The notes beneath the pieces are model-generated. The model did no database searches. It was not told where the DNA came from and saw only the letters and a list, made by a program, of their open reading frames with translations. A stretch of DNA of 64,000 bases, taken from NCBI GenBank assembly GCA_910575475.1, contig CAJTGD010000006.1, forward strand, positions 122,208-186,207, in the 5' to 3' direction. The position numbers and the translations under genes were made by a program. This stretch comes from Lachnospiraceae bacterium (lineage in GTDB: Bacteria; Bacillota; Clostridia; Lachnospirales; Lachnospiraceae). This document shows, one piece after another, positions 8,048 to 17,169 of the stretch; the stretch's first letter is position 1; every line of letters begins with the position of its first letter.

Positions 8048-9184
8048 GAATATTTTCACAGCTGCGGTCACGCAGGCCCCGCCGTTTTCCTGGTTTTCGA
8101 GCGTAAGCGTGCCGCCCAGTTTTTCACACAGGATCCTGCAGATATTCAGCCCGATCCCGAAATGCCCGCTGTTTTCGGTCGTAAAAAACAGGTCCGCCGC
8201 CCGGTTCAGGCTTTCCGGCGGAAATCCCTTTCCGTCGTCACTGACACGGATCAGCAGAAAATTATCCTCCCCGCACAATTCCACCTTCACCTCATCCGCC
8301 GCGTAGCGCACCGCATTCTGCACCAGGTTTTCGATCACACGGAACACAAGTTGCTTATCCAGATCGATCTCTGTCTGGGACAAGCTGCACGATACCACGA
8401 TTTTTTTATCGGCGGACAGAGAGGAGATGTCTCTCTGCAGTTCCTGCACCAATTCGTCCACAGACTCCTTCTGCCGCTGAACCTTCACATTTTCCAGCCG
8501 GTCAATATCCTGCACACAGCCTGCATAGCGCTCCAAACGCTTTACGGCCTCATCCATCCCGCAGACCGCGGTACGGATGTCCTCATCGGATACTTTTTTA
8601 TCGCACCCGTCCTCTTTCAGATAGTCCAGATACCCCTTCAGCACGGTGACAGGCGTCCGCAGGTCGTGGGCCACGGAAGCGCTGAGAAGCCTCCGCTGCT
8701 GCAGAAGTTCCCACGTCCGTTCCTGGCTGCGGCACAATTCCCGGCGCATCCGTTCCATGGACCGGCACAGGCGCCCCAGCTCATCCTCGCTGTCATAGGA
8801 AATGGAAAAATCCAGGTCGTCCCTTGCCGCCTTTTCCATCCCGTTCTGAAGCTCCCGGAGCGGCTCCCGCAGCTTCAAGCGGTAAAAGATCCGGGAGGAG
8901 ACTGCCATTCCCAGGAGCAGGCAGACCGCGGGAAGGACGGCCATTGCGGCATAGCACCCATAGTATACGGCGGCCTCCCCTCTGGTAAACGGCTCATGCT
9001 CCCATGTGCCGTCCCCGGCATTGACCGAAAATTCCTTTCGTTCCAGGATCCCGTTCTGAATCCGGTTCATTTGAAAAATGATCGTCCCGATCAGGATGCA
9101 CACACAAAAAAAGGTGGTCAAAAATATCCATCCCATTGATTTTTTTATCGGCATTGCCAGAAATTTCTTTTTTATCGTATCCAT
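8045..9184 (-). CDS. sensor histidine kinase
   Basis: A 379-residue membrane kinase: TM1 about 17-38, a short external loop (about 39-74), TM2 about 75-98, HAMP about 100-152, and a DHp helix with the phospho-acceptor His173 in AHDLRTPVT. The ATPase domain shows N-box ENLVQNAVRY, G1 DDGKGFPPES and G2 GHFGIGLNI. The start overlaps the upstream response-regulator stop by 13 bp. The short sensor loop and the neighbouring FtsX-type exporter suggest it senses cell-envelope stress or the exporter state. All catalytic boxes are intact. Confidence 0.9.
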   Translation of the reverse strand: MDTIKKKFLAMPIKKSMGWIFLTTFFCVCILIGTIIFQMNRIQNGILERKEFSVNAGDGTWEHEPFTRGEAAVYYGCYAAMAVLPAVCLLLGMAVSSRIFYRLKLREPLRELQNGMEKAARDDLDFSISYDSEDELGRLCRSMERMRRELCRSQERTWELLQQRRLLSASVAHDLRTPVTVLKGYLDYLKEDGCDKKVSDEDIRTAVCGMDEAVKRLERYAGCVQDIDRLENVKVQRQKESVDELVQELQRDISSLSADKKIVVSCSLSQTEIDLDKQLVFRVIENLVQNAVRYAADEVKVELCGEDNFLLIRVSDDGKGFPPESLNRAADLFFTTENSGHFGIGLNICRILCEKLGGTLTLENQENGGACVTAAVKIF

Positions 9185-9882
9185 TTATACCCGATCCCCC
9201 AGACTGTTTCGATGTATGGTGTTTCCGTGCAGGCGGACAGCTTATTTCGGATGTTCCGGATATGCTCCTTCACGACGGCGCTGTCCCCTTCGCCGTCGAT
9301 CCCCCAGACCCGTTCGTAGATAGCCTCCCTGCTGAATACCATCCCTGGATTCCTGGAAAGAAAGCGGATGATCTCAAATTCCCTACCGGAAAAGCCAAGC
9401 GCTTGATTTCCCCAGAATACGGCGCAGCTGTCATAATCAATGGCCAGCTTCCCTTCGAAATGCAGCCGGGCCGAGGAGCGCTTCCGCTCTTCCCGACGCA
9501 GATGTGCCGTGATCCTTGCCAGCAGCTCCTCCCTGCCGAAGGGCTTGGTAATATAATCGTCGCCTCCGGCCAGCAGGCCCTCCACCTTATCCTGCTCCGT
9601 GACCCTGGCCGTCAGGAACAGGATCGGGCAGCTCACATGCACCCGGATCAGGGCGCAGAGCTCCAGGCCGTTCATGCCGGGCATGTTGATATCCAGCAGG
9701 ATCAGGTCCGGGCCGGCTTCCAGCCGTTCCAGCGCCGTTTCCCCGGACATTGCAGTCAAGACCGTATAGCCTTTGGATTCCAGGGTCAGCCGCAGCATAT
9801 CTACGATCATTTTTTCATCATCAATCACCAGAATTTTGTCCCCGCGGGGCGGACGGATATCGTCCGGAAATGAATTGCTCAT
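9172..9882 (-). CDS. OmpR-family response regulator
   Basis: A 236-residue regulator. The receiver domain has acidic pair DDE (21-23), phospho-acceptor Asp64 in LLDINMPGM and Lys in ITKPF. The winged-helix effector ends with the conserved TVWGIGYKW segment. GGAGG lies just before the ATG. It is the first gene of the unit regulator-kinase-ATPase-permease, all on the minus strand. Its promoter region carries a TATAAT box and a hairpin identical in core to one before the regulator at 40865-41563. Confidence 0.92.
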   Translation of the reverse strand: MSNSFPDDIRPPRGDKILVIDDEKMIVDMLRLTLESKGYTVLTAMSGETALERLEAGPDLILLDINMPGMNGLELCALIRVHVSCPILFLTARVTEQDKVEGLLAGGDDYITKPFGREELLARITAHLRREERKRSSARLHFEGKLAIDYDSCAVFWGNQALGFSGREFEIIRFLSRNPGMVFSREAIYERVWGIDGEGDSAVVKEHIRNIRNKLSACTETPYIETVWGIGYKWIR

Positions 9883-9908
9883 AACTGCCTCCGTATCTTT
9901 CAGATTGT

Positions 9909-9940
9909 CCTGCTTGCGCCTCAGCGCAATACATATTATA
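9909..9940 (-). promoter_or_regulatory. -10 box and TTGCGC/GCGCAA leader hairpin of the two-component operon
   Basis: The minus strand carries TATAAT (9935-9940). Directly downstream is the inverted repeat TTGCGC-n4-GCGCAA (9914-9929), which would begin the transcript. The -35 is unclear: TTGTCA is 20 bp away and TTGACT only 9 bp. A 22-bp stretch (9909-9930) is repeated with one mismatch at 41644-41665, also just below a -10 box of a two-component operon. Confidence 0.55.
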
Positions 9941-10193
9941 CAGCATAATAGTCAAAAAACTGACAAGAAAATGGGGAAATAAGGATTTTGCTCCGCTGGA
10001 TTCAGGAAAATTACTGCAACGAATACCGGAAACGGATGTGAATACGTTGTTTATCGTTTGCAAAGTATGGTACAATACAGATACATGCAGTCAGAGCACT
10101 CTCATGGGACAAAGAGCTTTCGAGAATGCTTAGGAACTGTATGGAAAATTATTTTCCTACAGTTCCATAATCGTGAAAATGGAGGAAGGTATT
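9941..10193. other. intergenic region with two hairpins
   Basis: Between the divergent regulator and ATPase remnant. Besides the promoter above, it holds a TACAAT box near 10072-10080. An imperfect inverted repeat AGCACTCTC...GAGAATGCT (10094-10131) is related to the one at 28266-28325. A near-perfect hairpin GGAACTGTA...TACAGTTCC (10133-10166) lies just before the ATPase ribosome site. No gene is visible. Confidence 0.55.
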
Positions 10194-10945
10194 TTGAAGT
10201 TTCAGATTAAAAATATAGGCGCGATTGGATATGCGGACATTGACATTGAAGGAATTACGATCATTGCCGGAGAAAATAACGTAGGAAAGAGTACGGTAGG
10301 GAAAGCATTATATGCGTTTCTGCATGAGATGAGTTTATGGAAAAAAATATATGATGATATCTGCAGCACCAGGATTGAGCAGTTTTTATATCAAAACAGC
10401 ATTTACCTGGAGGATTTGTGTATGAAGATTTCCGGAGCTAGGCGCAGAAGAACAAGTAAGGCGGATCAACTGCAAAAAAGATATTCCAGATACGAAGATG
10501 TCCTTGTCGCGATTGAAGATTATCAAATTGCTGAGGGTGAAAAAACGAAGGAACAGACCAGAGAAAATATGATGGAGATATTCCTGCGTTATTGTCATGA
10601 TTATATCTCGCTGTATGCGAAAGATAATACTGAGGAATTGTGGGAAAAGAATGAAGACGAGGTATATGCCTGGTGTGAAAAAGCACTTCGGGGAATTGAT
10701 TCTCTGGAGCTGGATGAGTTAAAAATCCAGACACAGAAAATAAAGGGCGCATTTCAGGAGGTCTTTAACTCCCAGTACCGCAAGATCGGGACATCTGAAA
10801 GTGAGATTGCGCTGATTGACGATGGGGGCCGGGATGTAAAGCTGACTGTTACAGATGAAATTGAAGAATTGAATCAGCCGGTCCGGGCGGCAAACAGGAT
10901 CTTCTTTATTGAATCACCGAATATTTTTAAAAAAGGAAAGCCGAA
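10194..10945 (+). pseudogene. AAA-family ATPase, 3' end lost
   Basis: Start is taken as TTG 10194, 8 bases after GGAGG; GTG 10173 is the alternative. The first about 60 residues are a RecF/SMC-like P-loop segment with Walker A GENNVGKST. About 250 residues remain before the frame runs directly, without a stop, into transposase sequence (from about 10945). Walker B and the C-terminal half are missing, so the ATPase is probably non-functional. Similar ATPases occur in abortive-infection and overcoming-lysogenisation type defence loci. The genes that follow (XRE-ImmA/IrrE, PIN) are also damaged, so the whole 10.2-12.8 kb segment looks like decaying accessory DNA. Confidence 0.7.
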
Positions 10946-11300
10946 TAGAATGAAAGAGGACCATATGCGGAACGGGCAGTTAAAAGCGGCATATAATGTC
11001 CAGGTTGCGGTAGAAAACTATTTTATTATCCATGGCTATGTAAGCAATGACCGTACGGATTACAATACCCTGATCCCTGTACTGGAAAAGCATCGGGGCG
11101 CTTTCGGGGAGGTTCTGGAGGAAGTAACGGCTGACAGCGGCTACTGTAGTGAGAAAAACCTCCTGTACCTGAAAGAAAATAACATTGCCAGTTATATCAA
11201 GCTTCAGGATCATGAACAGAGGAAAACCCGTGCATATAAAGAAGAGATCGGGAAGTATTACAACATGAAATATGAAGTTTTTGAAGATGAACACTATTAA
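10945..11300 (+). mobile_element. IS1182-family transposase fragment fused in frame to the ATPase
   Basis: About 117 codons matching the central DDE region of IS1182-type transposases: RMKEDHMRNGQLKAAYNVQ, then NDRTDYNTLIPVLEK and TADSGYCSEKNL. Both the N-terminal DNA-binding part and the C-terminal catalytic part are missing, and no terminal inverted repeats could be paired. It is therefore a remnant, left by insertion followed by deletion. It forms one open frame with the upstream ATPase, which would make a chimeric 369-residue protein if translated. Confidence 0.8.
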
Positions 11301-11335
11301 GAAAGGATGAAAATTCGACAGGAGGTTTGCGGCTT

Positions 11336-11482
11336 ATGGATTGCAGTATTTTTAAACAAGTAGGCAATAATATACAGACTGCCTTGTCAGCACAGGGAAA
11401 AACACAGCAGTTTTTGGCGGAACAACTGGGAATCTCGAAGCAGGTGATGAGTAAGATCATTTCGGGGTCAAAGGCAATCTAA
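11336..11482 (+). pseudogene. XRE helix-turn-helix part of a frameshifted XRE-ImmA/IrrE gene
   Basis: A 48-codon frame with AGGAGG before its ATG. It encodes a Cro/C1-type helix-turn-helix (QFLAEQLGISKQVMSKIISG) and stops at 11480. The next reading frame continues smoothly with ImmA/IrrE-type sequence, and frame-2 codons before 11506 still read as protein. One gene (11336-12222) has therefore most likely been split by a single indel near 11470-11480. If the short peptide is made it keeps a full HTH but lacks the protease domain. Confidence 0.65.
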
Positions 11483-11505
11483 CGGAATACTGTAAATGGA
11501 ATGAT

Positions 11506-12222
11506 GTGATCGGGACAAATATATTCAGTATTCTGGAAAAGGATAATAAGGTGCTTTACTATCCATTGGAAGACCAGATGGTATGGGGATTTTCCGAGAC
11601 GATCCGGGGAAAGTCTTTTGTATGCATCAATACATCTCTGCCTTATGATAAGCAGGTGTTCGCGGCGGCACATGAGCTTTATCATGTATGGTTTGGAACG
11701 ACCGGGGAAATTATGATTTCAGCAGACGCACAGGAGCCGGATGCAGACGAAGAAGTGGAAATGATGGCCAATCGATTTGCGGCGGAATTTTTGGTAAATG
11801 AAGAATTACTGCGGCAGGAAATGAAGGTATTTGAGATCAGCAGGGATCATTTGGATGTGAAGGGGATCATCAGACTGGCAAATCTGTTTATAGTGCCGTA
11901 TAAAACTATGGTAAAGAGATTGTATGAGACAGGTATTATTTCCAGAAAAGAATTTGAAAACTTTATGGCCTGCACGGAGGAACAGATTGAGATCTGGTAC
12001 AACCGCCTTGGGCTGTCCATGCCTGTACGAAAAGATCAGATCGGACTTTCTGATCTGATCGATAAAGGAATGGATTTATATGAAAAACATTTGATCACAT
12101 ACGAAAAGCTGGAGTATTTGCTGGAGTTTGCAGAACTGACACCTGAAAAAATGGGGATTCAAAAAGAAAAGGCTTATCAGCCGCCGACCGATGAAGAACT
12201 GGATGCGATCATGGAGGAATAG
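11506..12222 (+). pseudogene. ImmA/IrrE-type metallopeptidase part of the split gene
   Basis: A 238-residue frame beginning at a GTG without a convincing ribosome site. It holds the zinc motif AAHELYHVWF (HExxH) and the downstream acidic/asparagine residues EVEMMANRFAAEFL typical of COG2856. Such proteins cleave a partner repressor or act as antitoxins when fused to an XRE domain. It is followed 2 bp later by a PIN-like gene, a pairing known for XRE-ImmA antitoxin/PIN toxin loci. The peptidase itself is intact, but the HTH half lies in another frame (11336-11482). Confidence 0.7.
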
Positions 12223-12224
12223 CG

Positions 12225-12838
12225 TTGAAATTCAAAAGAATTATTGTAGATGCTGACTTTTGTATAAAAGTCGGCGCGAGTCAGAAATATCGCTATTTGG
12301 AAAGGCTATTGCCAGAACTTGCAGAGAAAGCTTATATACATAGAATTGTCTACGATGAAATTATGGTTCCGGCTTGCGCGAAGGAACAGATTAACATGCT
12401 GGTTCAACAGAGAGTTTTGGAGATTGTAGATGAAAATAATTTAGAGGCAGCAGAAAAGATAGTTTATCAAGGTGCGTATGAGGCATTGGCGCATGTAATG
12501 ATCAATTCCAGAAAACCCAAAAAGAATCAGGGAGAGACTATTCCCTTGCAATGGCAAAGGCAAAATCCATCCCATATTTTGCGACTGATGAAATGAAATT
12601 ACAGCCAATCATTGACAGAATTTTAAACAACGGTACTGGGGAGGATATTCTTTGTGTGAGGATTGAAGATGTGATTCTGATGATGAACTCAGGAAACCTG
12701 GAGGTTTTAAGAGAAAAGAAACAAAAGTATTATGGCGGCTGGCTGGAAAAAGTACGGAGATTTTTGATCGGGATATCTGGCGCGTTTAGAAGGCACTTTC
12801 CTGAAATGACATGCGTTTTCTGCGCATCTGTTTCCTGA
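12225..12838 (+). pseudogene. PIN-like nuclease gene with a frameshift
   Basis: The frame at 12225-12596 begins at a TTG and shows a PIN-type start (RIIVDADFCIKVG). Around 12540 the sequence jumps to the +2 frame, where PIN-like sequence resumes (AMAKAKSIPYFATDE) and continues to 12838. A one-base deletion in a run of T/C near 12535-12545 explains this. The intact protein would be about 200 residues, a toxin-like RNase. It overlaps nothing and directly follows the metallopeptidase, its probable former antitoxin partner. Confidence 0.6.
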
Positions 12839-12847
12839 AAGTGCCTT
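12790..12847 (+). terminator. hairpin at the end of the PIN pseudogene
   Basis: Perfect 11-bp arms AAGGCACTTTC (12790-12800) and GAAAGTGCCTT (12837-12847), with a smaller ATGCG/CGCAT pairing inside. A weak T-rich tail follows. It also overlaps the last codons of the PIN frame. Confidence 0.5.
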
Positions 12848-12941
12848 TGTTCTTATTTCCGCAAAGCAGCGGACCAGGCAGCCATGCCTGCATCGATATT
12901 CGACATGTGTTTCCAAAGGATCAATACAGCTGCATCATCAA

Positions 12942-13976
12942 TCATCTGACAAGCTGCGGATACTTCTCCTTATTCCTGCGCTTGCACTCATACATGATCT
13001 CATCCGCCTTTTGGAGGATCTCGTCATAGGACAGATGATTGTCTGCCCCGTCGATATCCACAACGCCGTAGCTGAAGCTGCACTGATACTCGGCATATCC
13101 TCCGGTCTGGAAGTCCCGCAGGATCTCCGCCATCTTCCGCTCGATCAGCTCACCGATGCTGCCGCTGAGCACAAGGCAGAATTCATCTCCGCCGATCCGG
13201 GCAAATGTATCCTCGCTCCGGAAATTCATCTTGATCAGCTCTACGAAATTCTGGATATAGATATCGCCTTCCAGATGTCCGTACTTATCATTTACATATT
13301 TGAGTCCGTCCAGATCGAGATAGCAGAGCGTGGTGTTCTGTTCCTCCCGGAGGACCATTTCCATATACTCTTCAAAAAACAGACGGTTCTTGATCCCTGT
13401 ACCCGGATCATGGTACGCTTTGCTGGTCAGAGTATGGGCGGCGCGCTTCTCATCTGTGATATCAACGATGATGTGTACGTAGGAGTCATGCTCCTTCCAC
13501 TCGATCGGAAAGGAAGTGATTCGGTAATAGGTGTCGGCCTCGCCGGTCATTTCCCACACCTTGTACTGTTCCTCACTGTTCCACTTGAGGATCTCGCCGT
13601 GGAACGGGAGCCGCTTTTTACAGGCAGTGCAGACCTCCGAAGCCACGAGCCCTTCCTGCTTTTTCTTATTGCAGTACAGGATTTCCTTTGTATTCATATC
13701 GATAACGAGGAGCCACTCCTTCCGTTTGCTGAGCATCTCAATCATCAGCTCGTTATAGCCCTCAATCATCTCGGCGCGGTTCTGGGATCTTATGACCTCT
13801 TCCTTCAATTCAGCTTCCCGTGCCCGCAGCTTTTCAAGCTCTTGATTCAGCCGGGCCTCCCGCGCCCGCAATTCCTCAACTTCCGCCTGCAGTAATTGAA
13901 AGTCATGCTTCAGGGAACGGTAAGGCTCTTCCAGTGTCGAATCTGTCCGACTGTTCATCAAAGTTTTATCTTCCAC
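12942..13976 (-). CDS. GGDEF diguanylate cyclase with coiled coil and PAS-like domain
   Basis: About 344 residues from GTG 13976; TTG 13982 is also possible, and GGAGG sits at 13985-13989. An N-terminal coiled coil (about 25-65, repeated E-L-R-A-R-E-A heptads) leads to a PAS-like domain (about 80-165). A GGDEF domain follows, with substrate residues in LDLDGLKYVN and the active loop RIGGDEF. The product inhibition site RxxD lies five residues before it (RSED). It should make cyclic di-GMP in response to an unknown cue and appears soluble. It stands alone between decayed genes and the glycan regulator. Confidence 0.88.
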   Translation of the reverse strand: MEDKTLMNSRTDSTLEEPYRSLKHDFQLLQAEVEELRAREARLNQELEKLRAREAELKEEVIRSQNRAEMIEGYNELMIEMLSKRKEWLLVIDMNTKEILYCNKKKQEGLVASEVCTACKKRLPFHGEILKWNSEEQYKVWEMTGEADTYYRITSFPIEWKEHDSYVHIIVDITDEKRAAHTLTSKAYHDPGTGIKNRLFFEEYMEMVLREEQNTTLCYLDLDGLKYVNDKYGHLEGDIYIQNFVELIKMNFRSEDTFARIGGDEFCLVLSGSIGELIERKMAEILRDFQTGGYAEYQCSFSYGVVDIDGADNHLSYDEILQKADEIMYECKRRNKEKYPQLVR

Positions 13977-14089
13977 GATCAATTCCCTCCCTGGTTTGAT
14001 TTCTATGAGTTATTTTAGCACATTTTAAAAACACTTACAATTCATCCGGGAGAAAATAAAATAAATATCTGCTCAGTATGGGCGCAAGT

Positions 14090-14848
14090 TTAGTCCTGAT
14101 TCCGCCAGTCCAGCGGGCTCACTCCCGTATTCTTCTTGAACAGCCGACTGAAATACCCCTGATCCTGATACCCGATCATCTCGCTGACCTGCTTCACGGA
14201 CAGCTCCGGATTGTGGGACAGGTAATGCTTCGCCTGGGACAAACGCATCTGCGTGATGAATTTCAGCGGGGACATCTGGTACTGCTGCTGGAAGATCTTC
14301 GTTAAATAGCCGGGGCTGTAGTGCATGCTGCCCGCGATCAGGTTCAGGTTGATATCCATATTATAATTTTGGACCAGGTAATCCCGCAGCGTGGCGGCGA
14401 TTTGCTCCGGGGAATTACGGGTCATGGATTCGTTGAAAATGTCCTCGTAAGCTTTCTGTTCGATCTGATACTGCTTCCGGATGTTCCCAAGGGCCAGGGT
14501 CAGCTCCTCCGGATCTACAGGCTTTAACAGATATTCGGACACTTTCAGGCGGATGGCGCTCTGCGCGTATTCAAAATCAGAATATCCGCTGATGATGATA
14601 AATTTTGTCAGAGGACAGTGGTTGTAGACATTTTTCAGAAGCTCGATCCCGTTCATGACCGGCATCCGGATATCCGTGATCAGCAGATCCGGGTTATGTT
14701 CTTTTACAAGCCGGTAGGCTTCGTCCCCAGTCTGTGCCTTCCCCGCGACTTTAAAATCGGGGGCGCACGCTTCGATCTTTTCCGCCAAATGGTCTAAAAG
14801 AAGGATCTCATCTTCCGCTACGATGACAGAGTATTTTGTTGTTCCCAT
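14090..14848 (-). CDS. YesN-type response regulator with AraC DNA-binding domain
   Basis: A 252-residue regulator. The receiver domain has acidic pair EDE (12-14) and phospho-acceptor Asp59 (LLITDIRMP). A short helical linker is followed by two AraC-type helix-turn-helix units, the second with MIGYQDQGYFSRLFKKNTG. AGGAG lies 8 bases before the ATG. It pairs with the YesM-type kinase encoded just upstream on the same strand (15036-16832). Together they face the sugar ABC importer at 17170, which is the expected target. Confidence 0.92.
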   Translation of the reverse strand: MGTTKYSVIVAEDEILLLDHLAEKIEACAPDFKVAGKAQTGDEAYRLVKEHNPDLLITDIRMPVMNGIELLKNVYNHCPLTKFIIISGYSDFEYAQSAIRLKVSEYLLKPVDPEELTLALGNIRKQYQIEQKAYEDIFNESMTRNSPEQIAATLRDYLVQNYNMDINLNLIAGSMHYSPGYLTKIFQQQYQMSPLKFITQMRLSQAKHYLSHNPELSVKQVSEMIGYQDQGYFSRLFKKNTGVSPLDWRNQD

Positions 14849-15035
14849 AATGTTTTCTCCTAAAGTAAAATATGCTCACAGCCGATAGATACGGCAATCA
14901 GTATAATCGGGTCTGCGGCCACGGTATCCAGGCCGATAAAGCTGCGGCGTTGCTGTACGGCATCCGGGCCGATAAAGCCATGGCTTTGCCGGAACCGCCT
15001 GGCGCTCCATCCAGCCAGGAGTTCGATTTCTGGCA
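14849..15035. other. 187-bp gap between kinase and regulator genes
   Basis: No gene is supported. It contains a short repeated GGCCGATAAAGC sequence (about 14930-14942 and 14968-14980), which may form alternative pairings in the message between the two regulatory genes. Confidence 0.35.
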
Positions 15036-16832
15036 CTAGAAAGCCTTCGTGCATCTCCCAATCGCCACGATCCCGTGGTGCTGCCCGGTATTCCCATATT
15101 CAAAAATGACCTGCTCTCCGCAGTGCAGATGCCAGCGGATGTACACATTCAGCAGTCCCAGCCCGTCAATATTGAGCTCCGGCAGTCCGGGCTGCTCGTC
15201 CGCGATCCGGATGCGCTCCCGGATCATTTTCAGGGATTCCTCTGAAAATCCGCTGCCCGTATCCTCCACCTCGATCCGCCAGCAATCTTCCGTGATCACG
15301 CTCCGGATGGTGATGTCCCAGGGCGGCTTGCAGTCGATCCCGTATTTCAAAGCATTTTCCACAATGGGCTGGATGATGAGCTTGGGCACGGGCACATCCA
15401 GGATGGACTCATCCACCTCAATGGTGTAATTCAGATTTTCCTGAAAACGCACCTTCATGCAGTACAGATATTTCCGCACATATTCTATTTCCTCCCGAAG
15501 GGTGACGGGAGCGTTGGAACTGCCTGTGATGTACCGCATCATCCGGGTCAGGTTCCGGCAGATCGTGATGACCTCCTCCTTCCGGTCCTTCTCCGCCAGT
15601 ACAATGATGCTGGCCAGCGTATTATAATAAAAATGCGGGTTGATCTGGGACTGCAGCGCCAGGTTCCGGGACTTCAATTCCTGGGCGCGGGAATCCAGCA
15701 GTTCATTCATGGACTTTTTCAGGTTCACATTCATGTCGGCAAATTCCTGGTTCAGCTCTTCCAGCTCCGCGAAGGAATTGCTCAGCTCCGCCTTATTGTT
15801 TTCATCCAGGGTATCCAGCATGGTCTTATGGATGACCCGTTTCAGCTTCCGGATCGGCTTGATGAGCTGCCGGGAGGTCATATAGGAAAAGACCAGGCAG
15901 AGTCCAGCTATCAAAAATCCCACCATGATCATAAAGCGCATCATATTCCTGACCGGGTGAAGGACTTCGGCTTCGTCCTGTACGATCACATAGGTCCAGC
16001 CGGTGTAGGAGGAGGTATTGTGGATCAGCAGCTCCTGTTCTCCTGCGGCTCCCAGGGTTTTCACAGAATCATTTCCCGGCTGACGGCTCACCAGGGAATA
16101 ATAATCCGCAGGAGCGTGTTCCTCCTCCGATATTTCGTAAGGATAGACCATATTTCCATCGGCGTCATAGATATAGACGGCAGGCGCGTGCTCTGTCCGC
16201 CTCCGGTAGGTCATGATGCTCTTGAAGACAGAGGAGCATTTTTTCATGGTCTCGATCACGCCAATCTCTTCCTTGGAGCTGTTCCGGAGCGTCCGATAGA
16301 GGGAAATGTACCAGGTGGGCGGCGTGCTGGAGGTGCCGCTGGTCTTTAAGTCATTGGTGGCATAGGGCAGGCTGACGGTCTTTTTTCCGGCATTTTTTGA
16401 TACCGTGTCCATCCAGTCCAGGCTGTCCAGATCAATGGGGTAGATGTTGGTCTTGGTGCCAACCCGCAGGAGGTAGCCATTGTAATCGTAGAGGTTGATC
16501 TGGTCCGCGTTCAGGTTCGTGCCGTTGATGGACATGAAAAGCCGGGCCAGGCTCCGGAACTCGTCGGACGCGGCCGAGGTATCCGTCCATTCGGAGAGCT
16601 GTTCCTTGATCAGGCTGCTGTAGGAAATGTTGATGGATACATCGTCCAGCTCCCGGATCTCGGAATCGGTCTGGGTCAGGAAGGAGCTGTTGAGCTCCCG
16701 GAGGTTTTTGGTCTCCCGCTCGATCAGGATGTCGGAGGTGTAATGGTAAAAAAAGACCGAGTAGAGGAGGACTACGATCAGAGCCATAAAAAAATAGGTT
16801 AGGAAAAAATGGGTCTGCAGTTTGTGTTTCAT
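15036..16832 (-). CDS. YesM-type sensor histidine kinase
   Basis: A 598-residue membrane kinase from the ATG at 16832. TM1 lies at about 10-30. A large extracytoplasmic Cache-like sensor of about 260 residues, TM2 near 295-315 and a HAMP segment follow. The His_kinase domain holds QINPHFYYNTL (His near 395), and the ATPase domain shows QPIVENALKYG and DTGSGFSEES. This is the architecture that senses carbohydrate or a binding-protein complex outside the cell. It works with the AraC-type regulator at 14090-14848 and is divergent from the importer operon at 17170. Confidence 0.9.
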   Translation of the reverse strand: MKHKLQTHFFLTYFFMALIVVLLYSVFFYHYTSDILIERETKNLRELNSSFLTQTDSEIRELDDVSINISYSSLIKEQLSEWTDTSAASDEFRSLARLFMSINGTNLNADQINLYDYNGYLLRVGTKTNIYPIDLDSLDWMDTVSKNAGKKTVSLPYATNDLKTSGTSSTPPTWYISLYRTLRNSSKEEIGVIETMKKCSSVFKSIMTYRRRTEHAPAVYIYDADGNMVYPYEISEEEHAPADYYSLVSRQPGNDSVKTLGAAGEQELLIHNTSSYTGWTYVIVQDEAEVLHPVRNMMRFMIMVGFLIAGLCLVFSYMTSRQLIKPIRKLKRVIHKTMLDTLDENNKAELSNSFAELEELNQEFADMNVNLKKSMNELLDSRAQELKSRNLALQSQINPHFYYNTLASIIVLAEKDRKEEVITICRNLTRMMRYITGSSNAPVTLREEIEYVRKYLYCMKVRFQENLNYTIEVDESILDVPVPKLIIQPIVENALKYGIDCKPPWDITIRSVITEDCWRIEVEDTGSGFSEESLKMIRERIRIADEQPGLPELNIDGLGLLNVYIRWHLHCGEQVIFEYGNTGQHHGIVAIGRCTKAF

Positions 16833-17169
16833 TTTAAAAATTGGGCCTTTCGTGAGTGTAGTTGGCGGCGCGGTTGGAGCGGCAACTGGTTTTATGGTAC
16901 AACAGAATGTCAGAAAATGCAAATATAAATATGAGGGAGTAGATATTATGTACAATATATAAGAACGTGGAGGGAAGGCGTCATGTGTAAAATGTATAAG
17001 CGGGATTGAGAAATGCGCAAAAAACTGTGAAAATTGTAAAAAATGTCCTAATTTTAAAGCGGATCGTACATAGACTATACCGGAAAAAGAGGGTAGGATG
17101 GAGGTAACAAGAAACACAGGGTTCCGGGAAGCGGAAACGGGTGTAATAAAATTGGGAGGATGAAAAGAT
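16833..17169. promoter_or_regulatory. divergent promoter region of sensor pair and sugar importer
   Basis: For the kinase (minus strand) TTGCAT (16917-16922) and TACCAT (16894-16899) are 17 bp apart. For the importer (plus strand) TTTAAA (17053-17058) and TATACC (17076-17081) are 17 bp apart; this weak -35 would suit activation by the AraC-type regulator. A GGGAGG ribosome site precedes the binding-protein gene. No small gene is visible. Confidence 0.45.

Noticed and set aside
14860..15148. Small minus-strand frames between YesN- and YesM-type genes
   Set aside because: They overlap the YesM 3' end, lack ribosome sites and derive from a short repeated sequence.
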